From an uncultured Methylobacillus sp. (lineage in GTDB: Bacteria; Pseudomonadota; Gammaproteobacteria; Burkholderiales; Methylophilaceae), in assembly GCA_946478865.1 (NCBI GenBank), contig CAMLDO010000048.1:1-10714 (forward strand): DNA of 10,714 nt, in the 5' to 3' direction. Positions 6,617 through 10,714 of the stretch are shown here, one piece after another. The notes under the pieces are model-generated. The model saw only the letters and a list, made by a program, of their open reading frames with translations, was not told the origin of the DNA and made no database searches. Position numbers and translations under genes: made by a program. Position 1 is the stretch's first letter. Each line of letters starts with the position of its first letter.

Positions 6617-6673
6617 AGCTTGATTCTTGGACGCATCCAGAGTCCTGCTTGTTCAACCTTAAAAGGAGTCGCC

Positions 6674-6859
6674 ATGCCTTATGTCAATGTCCGTCTCGCA
6701 GGCAGCCTGACGCGCGAGCAAAAGCAGAAAATCGCTGAGGAAATCACCGATACCCTGGAACGTATCGCCAACAAACCCAAGTCTTATACCTACATCACCT
6801 TTGACGAGGTGAAGGAGGAGAACTGGGCGATCGCCGGGGAGTTGCTGGATCAGCTATAA
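6674..6859 (+). CDS. 4-oxalocrotonate tautomerase family protein
   Basis: The product is a 61-residue protein of the tautomerase superfamily, whose small subunits assemble as hexamers and use an N-terminal proline exposed after methionine removal. The sequence begins MPYVNVRLAGSLTREQKQKI, giving the required Pro1, and ends WAIAGELLDQL as in the family. AAAAGGAG upstream fixes this start; a longer reading from 6566 would bury the catalytic proline and is not used. Numbered from Pro1, the positions of the classical substrate-binding Arg11 and Arg39 hold Leu11 and Tyr39, and Phe50 is Trp50. It is therefore probably not a true 4-oxalocrotonate tautomerase of catechol meta-cleavage, and no such pathway genes are nearby. 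Its substrate is unknown. Confidence 0.9.
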   Translation: MPYVNVRLAGSLTREQKQKIAEEITDTLERIANKPKSYTYITFDEVKEENWAIAGELLDQL

Positions 6860-6861
6860 GT

Positions 6862-6867
6862 TATAAT
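6862..6867 (+). promoter_or_regulatory. possible -10 box upstream of the GGDEF gene
   Basis: A perfect TATAAT lies three bases after the tautomerase stop and about 42 bases before the preferred GGDEF start. The best -35 candidates (TTGCTG at 6842-6847, spacer 14) are poorly spaced, so this is tentative. Confidence 0.35.
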
Positions 6868-6909
6868 CACGCCTATTAAAAATGGGTAATGGCTCAGGGT
6901 GGGCTGTAT

Positions 6910-7938
6910 ATGTACAAATATGACCAGGATAGAAGTGCCAGTACGGAGCTGTTCCGGCTGGTATTGCAACAGATGAGTAAATATCCGGCCGCCTTTACCC
7001 CTTGTTGCTATGCAGTTTGGTATGAGTTCATCGCCGGCATCAATCTCCGGCTCAAGCTGGCCATGGAGGAGATGCTTGCCAAGTCCCTGCCTTTCGACGA
7101 TGACGCTATCGAGCATCTTTATCAGGAATACGTTTCCGAGCTGCGGGGCGACGCCCAGCGCCTCATCGGCGAAAACGCTCAGCGTATTCTCAACGACATC
7201 CTGCGACATACCGAAGAGGCCGATCACCAAGCTAGCGCCTATGGCGCCAATCTGGAACAGCATTCGGCACGGCTGATGGATACAGCGGGGGTGGATGTGT
7301 TGCGCAATGTCGTTTCACATCTGCAGGTCGATACACAGCAGATGCGTTCCGCCGTGGTCGATTTGCAAGGCAACCTGGCGCATAGCCGACAGGAGATCGA
7401 AACGCTGAAGCGCGAGCTGGAACATGCGCGGGTTGAGGCTTTGACCGATCCGCTGACGGGTGCCCTGAACCGGCGCGGCTTCGAGATGCAGTTCTCGCGC
7501 GTGCTGGCGGAATCCGAAAGTTCCGGCAGCGCGATTTCCTTGATCATGCTCGACATCGACCACTTCAAGAAAATCAACGACACCCACGGCCATCTGTTCG
7601 GAGACAAGGTCATCCGCGGTGTAGCCGAGGTGCTCAAGGCCAACGTCAAGGGCAGGGATGCGATTGCCCGTCTGGGGGGCGAAGAGTTTGGGGTGCTCTT
7701 GCCGGAAACCCCGCTCTCCGGCGCGCAAGCGCTGGCAGACAAGATCCGGCTTATGGTCGAGCGCGGCCGCATCCGTCGCCATGACGGCAAAGACGAAGTA
7801 GGCGGGATCACCATTTCTCTGGGCGTGGCCGAACTTATTCCCAGCGAGGATACGGCGGCTTTCCTCAATCGCGCAGACAAGGCGCTCTATTGCTCCAAGG
7901 AAAGCGGTCGTAACCGCGTCAGCATCGCTGCGCATTGA
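6910..7938 (+). CDS. diguanylate cyclase (GGDEF domain) with N-terminal helical domain
   Basis: The product is a 342-residue protein that should make the second messenger cyclic di-GMP from two GTP. Residues 1-130 form a soluble, mostly helical domain with YPAAFTPCCYAVWYEFIAGIN (25-45), a pattern seen in other GGDEF proteins and thought to be sensory. Residues about 135-178 look like a coiled coil. The GGDEF domain starts at LTDPLTGALNRRGF (178-191), has the metal-binding LDIDHFKKIND (214-224) and the active-site GGEEF (256-260), so catalysis is likely. The inhibitory I-site expected as RxxD reads KGRD (247-250), so product inhibition may be weak. There are no transmembrane segments. The ATG at 6910 follows AGGGTGGG; an ATG at 6889 would add seven residues but lacks a ribosome site. 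It might be co-transcribed with the tautomerase gene 50 bases upstream. Confidence 0.92.
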   Translation: MYKYDQDRSASTELFRLVLQQMSKYPAAFTPCCYAVWYEFIAGINLRLKLAMEEMLAKSLPFDDDAIEHLYQEYVSELRGDAQRLIGENAQRILNDILRHTEEADHQASAYGANLEQHSARLMDTAGVDVLRNVVSHLQVDTQQMRSAVVDLQGNLAHSRQEIETLKRELEHARVEALTDPLTGALNRRGFEMQFSRVLAESESSGSAISLIMLDIDHFKKINDTHGHLFGDKVIRGVAEVLKANVKGRDAIARLGGEEFGVLLPETPLSGAQALADKIRLMVERGRIRRHDGKDEVGGITISLGVAELIPSEDTAAFLNRADKALYCSKESGRNRVSIAAH

Positions 7939-7946
7939 TGTACATT

Positions 7947-7973
7947 GCGGGCGCAGGTTGCGTCTGCGCTCGC
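7947..7973 (+). repeat. GC-rich hairpin after the GGDEF gene
   Basis: GCGGGCGCAG (7947-7956) and CTGCGCTCGC (7964-7973) form a ten-pair stem with one G-T wobble and a seven-base loop, eight bases past the stop codon. No T-run follows. It may mark the 3' end of the GGDEF transcript or insulate uvrC. Confidence 0.5.
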
Positions 7974-7993
7974 GGTACCCGGGCTTCCCTAGG

Positions 7994-7999
7994 TATACT
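7994..7999 (+). promoter_or_regulatory. possible -10 box of uvrC
   Basis: TATACT lies 29 bases before the uvrC ATG. No recognisable -35 box is found 16-18 bases upstream, where the sequence is GC-rich. It is the only -10-like element between the hairpin and uvrC. Confidence 0.35.
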
Positions 8000-8028
8000 G
8001 GCATTTTGCCGTCCTGCCAGCTTCTGAA

Positions 8029-9828
8029 ATGTTCGACCCCAAAGCCGTACTGAAGGGGATTTCCAATCTCCCCGGCGTATACCGCATGCTCAACGCGGAC
8101 GGCGACGTCATCTACGTCGGCAAGGCGCGCGACCTCAAGAAACGCGTATCGTCCTATTTCCAGAAAAACATTCCCAGTCCGCGCACGCGCGTGATGGTGT
8201 CGCAGATCGCGAACATCGAAACCACGGTGACACGCTCGGAAGCCGAGGCGCTGCTGCTGGAAAACAATCTCATCAAGAGCCTCATGCCGCGGTATAACGT
8301 GCTGTTCCGCGACGACAAGTCTTACCCCTACATCATGCTATCTGGTGACGAGTATCCGCGCCTGGCATTCCATCGCGGCAGCCAGCAGAAGCAGCATCGC
8401 TACTTCGGGCCATTCCCGAATGCCGTTGCCGTGCGCGAAAGCATCCAGTTGCTGCAGAAGGTGTTCCGCCTGCGCACCTGCGAGAACTCCGTGTTCAGCA
8501 ATCGTTCGCGGCCTTGTCTGCAATACCAGATCGCGCGCTGTACCGCACCGTGCGTAAATTATATTTCGCCCGAGGACTATCGGCGCGATGTGAGCCATGC
8601 GGAGCTGTTTCTCGAAGGGCGCGAGCAGCAGGTGATGGACGAGCTCTCCAACAAGATGATGGACGCTGCCGAAAAGCAGGAGTACGAACGCGCGGCTGTG
8701 TTCCGCGACCGCATCCAGAGTCTGCGTCAGGTGCAGGCGCGCCAGTTTGTCAGTGATTTTCGCAGCGGCGATGCCGATGTGGTGGTGTGCGTAGCCGAGG
8801 CGGGTGCGATGTGCGTTAATCTGGTCATGATCCGCGGTGGACGGCATGTCGGCGACCGCAGTTTCTTTCCGCAGCATATCGAGGAGTGCGACGAGCAGAC
8901 GGTCCTTCAGGCTTTTCTCGAGCAGCACTACCTGCAGCAGCCGGTGCCGCCGCTCATCATTACTGGAGTGGCGCTGGAGGACGAGACGCTGGAAGAGGCG
9001 TTGTCGGAGCGCGCCGGACGCAAAGTCCAGATCAGCGCTTATGCCGGAGGCGATCGCCGCGTCTGGCTCAGGATGGCGCAAACCAATGCCGAGCTCGCGC
9101 TGAAGCAGCACTTGTCGCAAAAAACTACTCAGGAAGGCAGGCTGGTGGCGTTGCGCGACGCGCTCGACCTGCCTGAAAACGCGGAACGCATCGAGTGCTT
9201 CGATATCAGTCACACCATGGGTGAGGCGACGGTGGCATCCTGCGTGGTGTTCGACAAGGGCACGATGCAGAACTCGGAGTACCGCCGCTACAATATTACC
9301 GACATCACGCCAGGCGATGATTATGCGGCGATGCGCTCGGTGCTTACGCGTCGCTACTCCAAAATTGCCGCAGGCGAGGGCAAGCGACCGGACCTGATTT
9401 TCATCGACGGCGGCAAAGGGCAACTCGGAGTTGCAGTCGAGGTGATGCAGGAAGTCGGATTGCCGGATATGATGCTGGTCGGCATTGCCAAGGGCGAAGA
9501 GCGCAAGCCTGGTCTTGAGCAGTTGATCTTCCCGGACCGCGAAGAGGCGTTGCGGCTGGAGAAGGACAATCCCGGTCTGCACCTGTTGCAGCAGATCCGC
9601 GACGAGGCTCACCGTTTCGCTATTACTGGCCATCGTGGTCGGCGCGGCAAGGCACGTACCAAGTCCTCGCTCGAAGAAATCGATGGTGTCGGCGCCAAGC
9701 GCCGGCAAAAGCTGCTGACCCGCTTCGGCGGATTGGCCGGAGTCATCAAGGCGAGCGTGGACGAGTTGGCGCAGGTGGAGGGCATTAGCCCGGCGCTGGC
9801 CGAGAAAATTTATCAGGAATTACATTAA
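8029..9828 (+). CDS. uvrC: excinuclease ABC subunit C
   Basis: The product is a 599-residue, full-length nuclease of nucleotide excision repair, cutting on both sides of a lesion marked by UvrAB. The N-terminal GIY-YIG domain has PGVYRM (15-20) and IYVGKARDLKKR (28-39), with the catalytic glutamate in EAEALLLENN (71-80). Cys151, Cys163, Cys171 and Cys175 reproduce the 12-8-4 spacing of the [4Fe-4S] ligands described for E. coli UvrC. A UVR domain that contacts UvrB spans about 203-238. The RNase H-like nuclease carries Asp392 (CFDISH), Asp460 (FIDGGKGQ) and His528 (DEAHRF). Two helix-hairpin-helix motifs end the protein (about 547-599). No strong ribosome site precedes the ATG, but the MFDPKAVL start is typical of betaproteobacterial UvrC. 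pgsA follows nine bases later and is probably co-transcribed. Confidence 0.97.
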   Translation: MFDPKAVLKGISNLPGVYRMLNADGDVIYVGKARDLKKRVSSYFQKNIPSPRTRVMVSQIANIETTVTRSEAEALLLENNLIKSLMPRYNVLFRDDKSYPYIMLSGDEYPRLAFHRGSQQKQHRYFGPFPNAVAVRESIQLLQKVFRLRTCENSVFSNRSRPCLQYQIARCTAPCVNYISPEDYRRDVSHAELFLEGREQQVMDELSNKMMDAAEKQEYERAAVFRDRIQSLRQVQARQFVSDFRSGDADVVVCVAEAGAMCVNLVMIRGGRHVGDRSFFPQHIEECDEQTVLQAFLEQHYLQQPVPPLIITGVALEDETLEEALSERAGRKVQISAYAGGDRRVWLRMAQTNAELALKQHLSQKTTQEGRLVALRDALDLPENAERIECFDISHTMGEATVASCVVFDKGTMQNSEYRRYNITDITPGDDYAAMRSVLTRRYSKIAAGEGKRPDLIFIDGGKGQLGVAVEVMQEVGLPDMMLVGIAKGEERKPGLEQLIFPDREEALRLEKDNPGLHLLQQIRDEAHRFAITGHRGRRGKARTKSSLEEIDGVGAKRRQKLLTRFGGLAGVIKASVDELAQVEGISPALAEKIYQELH

Positions 9829-9837
9829 GTTGAGATC

Positions 9838-10404
9838 ATGGACTGGAATATACCGAACATACTGACCTGGCTGCGCATCCTCATGATCCCGCTGTTCGTC
9901 GGCATGTTCTATTTTCCCGAGAGTGACTTGCCGGCGCAAACTCGCAATCTGTACGCGACCTTGATCTTCGCGCTGGCCGCCATCACCGACTGGCTGGATG
10001 GCTATCTGGCACGCGCGCTTAATCAGACCTCGTCTTTCGGTGCCTTTCTCGACCCCGTCGCCGACAAGCTCATGGTAGCCGCCGCGTTGATCGTGCTCGT
10101 GGAGTTTGACCGTGTCGGTGCAGTCGTAGCCTTGATCATCATTGGCCGCGAAATCGCGATCAGCGCCCTGCGCGAATGGATGGCTGGACTGGGCAAACGG
10201 CAAAGCGTTGCAGTGGCTTTCCTGGGCAAAATCAAGACGGCATCCCAGATGATTGCCATCCTGTTCCTGCTGTACTTCAAGCCCATCGGCACAATCGACG
10301 TGCCGACCATCGGCGGCTTCCTCATGTACCTGGCGGCATTTTTAACATTGCTCTCAATGGCTTACTATCTGAAGGCCGCATGGCCTCAGATGCGCGATAA
10401 ATAA
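9838..10404 (+). CDS. pgsA: CDP-diacylglycerol-glycerol-3-phosphate 3-phosphatidyltransferase
   Basis: This 188-residue inner-membrane enzyme joins CDP-diacylglycerol and glycerol 3-phosphate to make phosphatidylglycerophosphate, the committed step to phosphatidylglycerol and cardiolipin. The CDP-alcohol phosphotransferase motif is complete: Asp54-Gly55-x2-Ala58-Arg59, Gly68, Asp72 and Asp76, preceded by Asp51. Several hydrophobic segments are visible, at about 8-27, 37-52, 78-92, 95-108, 142-159 and 168-182. The N-terminal NIPNILTWLRI is characteristic of PgsA. The start, nine bases after the uvrC stop, has only a weak GAG close by, consistent with translational coupling to uvrC. The uvrC-pgsA pairing is conserved with E. 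coli, although the two products act in unrelated processes. Confidence 0.96.
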   Translation: MDWNIPNILTWLRILMIPLFVGMFYFPESDLPAQTRNLYATLIFALAAITDWLDGYLARALNQTSSFGAFLDPVADKLMVAAALIVLVEFDRVGAVVALIIIGREIAISALREWMAGLGKRQSVAVAFLGKIKTASQMIAILFLLYFKPIGTIDVPTIGGFLMYLAAFLTLLSMAYYLKAAWPQMRDK

Positions 10405-10419
10405 AGCCGCGCAGAGAAG

Positions 10420-10453
10420 TTGACACAGGCCCGAAAATCCTTAAAATGGCGCC
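10420..10453 (+). promoter_or_regulatory. strong promoter of the tRNA-Gly gene with GC-only discriminator
   Basis: A consensus TTGACA (10420-10425), a 16-base spacer and TAAAAT (10442-10447) form a near-ideal sigma-70 promoter. The six bases after the -10 box, GGCGCC (10448-10453), are all G or C, the discriminator type linked to stringent control of stable RNA promoters. Transcription should start near 10454, about nine bases before the mature tRNA. Confidence 0.85.
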
Positions 10454-10462
10454 TTCTTCGAC

Positions 10463-10538
10463 GCGGGAATAGCTCAGTTGGTAGAGCGCAACCTTGCCAA
10501 GGTTGAGGTCGCGAGTTCGAGACTCGTTTCCCGCTCCA
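10463..10538 (+). tRNA. tRNA-Gly (anticodon GCC)
   Basis: The 76-base gene folds as a full cloverleaf. The acceptor stem is GCGGGAA/TTCCCGC, the D stem GCTC/GAGC, and the anticodon stem CAACC/GGTTG with loop TTGCCAA (anticodon 10496-10498). The T stem GCGAG/CTCGT has one G-T pair and loop TTCGAGA. The discriminator is U, as usual for bacterial tRNA-Gly, and CCA is encoded. It decodes GGC and GGU. Its place downstream of pgsA matches glyW of E. coli. Confidence 0.97.
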
Positions 10539-10549
10539 GGTTTTCAAAG

Positions 10550-10580
10550 ACGGGGAAAGCTCTCTTTCCCCGTTTTAATT
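10550..10580 (+). terminator. intrinsic-terminator-like hairpin between the two tRNA genes
   Basis: ACGGGGAAAG (10550-10559) and CTTTCCCCGT (10564-10573) form a perfect ten-base-pair stem with loop CTCT, followed by TTTAATTT. It starts 11 bases after the tRNA-Gly CCA. It has all the marks of an intrinsic terminator, yet tRNA-Cys lies downstream on the same strand with no obvious promoter of its own. Confidence 0.75.
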
Positions 10581-10583
10581 TCG

Positions 10584-10636
10584 AAAGTGACTAGGTTTGC
10601 AGCGGCCTGCAAAGTTTTACTGAAGCAGGTCACTTT
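10584..10636 (+). repeat. nested inverted repeats in the spacer before tRNA-Cys
   Basis: Outer arms AAAGTGAC (10584-10591) and GTCACTTT (10629-10636) are perfectly complementary over eight bases. Inside them TTTGCAG (10596-10602) and CTGCAAA (10607-10613) form a seven-pair hairpin with loop CGGC, followed by GTTTTA. The outer stem closes two bases before mature tRNA-Cys. It could guide 5' processing or be part of a stable spacer RNA. Confidence 0.6.
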
Positions 10637-10638
10637 AC

Positions 10639-10712
10639 GGCGCGTTAGCAAATCGGTTATGCACCGGATTGCAAATCCGTAGAGGCCGGTTCGACTCCGG
10701 CACGCGCCTCCA
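10639..10712 (+). tRNA. tRNA-Cys (anticodon GCA)
   Basis: The 74-base gene has acceptor stem GGCGCGT/ACGCGCC, anticodon loop TTGCAAA with anticodon GCA (10671-10673), T stem GCCGG/CCGGC, discriminator U and encoded CCA. The sequence closely resembles E. coli cysT. The first anticodon-stem pair appears to be a C-T mismatch (10664 and 10680), where E. coli has G-U. By synteny with glyW-cysT-leuZ, a tRNA-Leu gene may follow beyond the window. Confidence 0.96.
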
Positions 10713-10714
10713 GA

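Noticed and set aside
6566..6673. Upstream extension of the tautomerase gene
   Set aside because: A longer reading would bury the catalytic N-terminal proline and run through the predicted promoter. The AAAAGGAG ribosome site points to the ATG at 6674.
8338..9708. Minus-strand open frame of 456 codons opposite uvrC
   Set aside because: uvrC is intact on the plus strand; this is a codon-composition shadow.
10494..10682. Short plus-strand open frame across the tRNA region
   Set aside because: It overlaps most of both tRNA genes and the hairpins between them, and has no ribosome site.

Overview
The window looks like a stretch of a proteobacterial chromosome, most probably a betaproteobacterium (perhaps of the Nitrosomonadales, a low-confidence guess). 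The reasons are the GC-rich coding sequence, the style of UvrC, ApeB and PgsA, and the order uvrC-pgsA-tRNA-Gly-tRNA-Cys, which matches the E. coli uvrC-pgsA-glyW-cysT locus. There are no insertion sequences, phage genes or CRISPR repeats. Gene density is high and no gene-free stretch exceeds 300 bases.

Left part (1-1984): a divergent pair. To the left run a pyridoxamine-phosphate-oxidase-like flavoprotein and, 30 bases behind it, a MoxR-type AAA+ ATPase cut by the window edge. To the right runs an IclR-family regulator. The control region between them carries two near-identical 20-base sites, one beside each start codon, which look like the regulator's operators.

Middle part (2062-6859): apeB (M18 aminopeptidase) and a tryptophan-rich 78-residue membrane protein face right. 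They converge on an orphan cytoplasmic molybdopterin/[4Fe-4S] oxidoreductase on the minus strand. That gene has its own promoter with a 36-bp dyad sitting on it, and its own terminator. Upstream of it, also on the minus strand, is sodC (periplasmic Cu/Zn superoxide dismutase). Divergent from sodC is a 61-residue 4-oxalocrotonate-tautomerase-like protein.

Right part (6910-10712): a GGDEF diguanylate cyclase, uvrC (nucleotide excision repair nuclease) and pgsA (phosphatidylglycerophosphate synthase, 9 bases after uvrC), then tRNA-Gly(GCC) and tRNA-Cys(GCA). The tRNA-Gly gene has a near-consensus promoter with an all-G/C discriminator. Between the two tRNAs lie an intrinsic-terminator-like hairpin and a second nested hairpin.

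Most genes belong to known families. I see no clear new multi-gene system. The best leads are regulatory: the twin IclR-type sites, the 36-bp dyad on the oxidoreductase promoter, and the structured spacer between the tRNAs. The small membrane protein and the orphan molybdoenzyme are the least characterised proteins.
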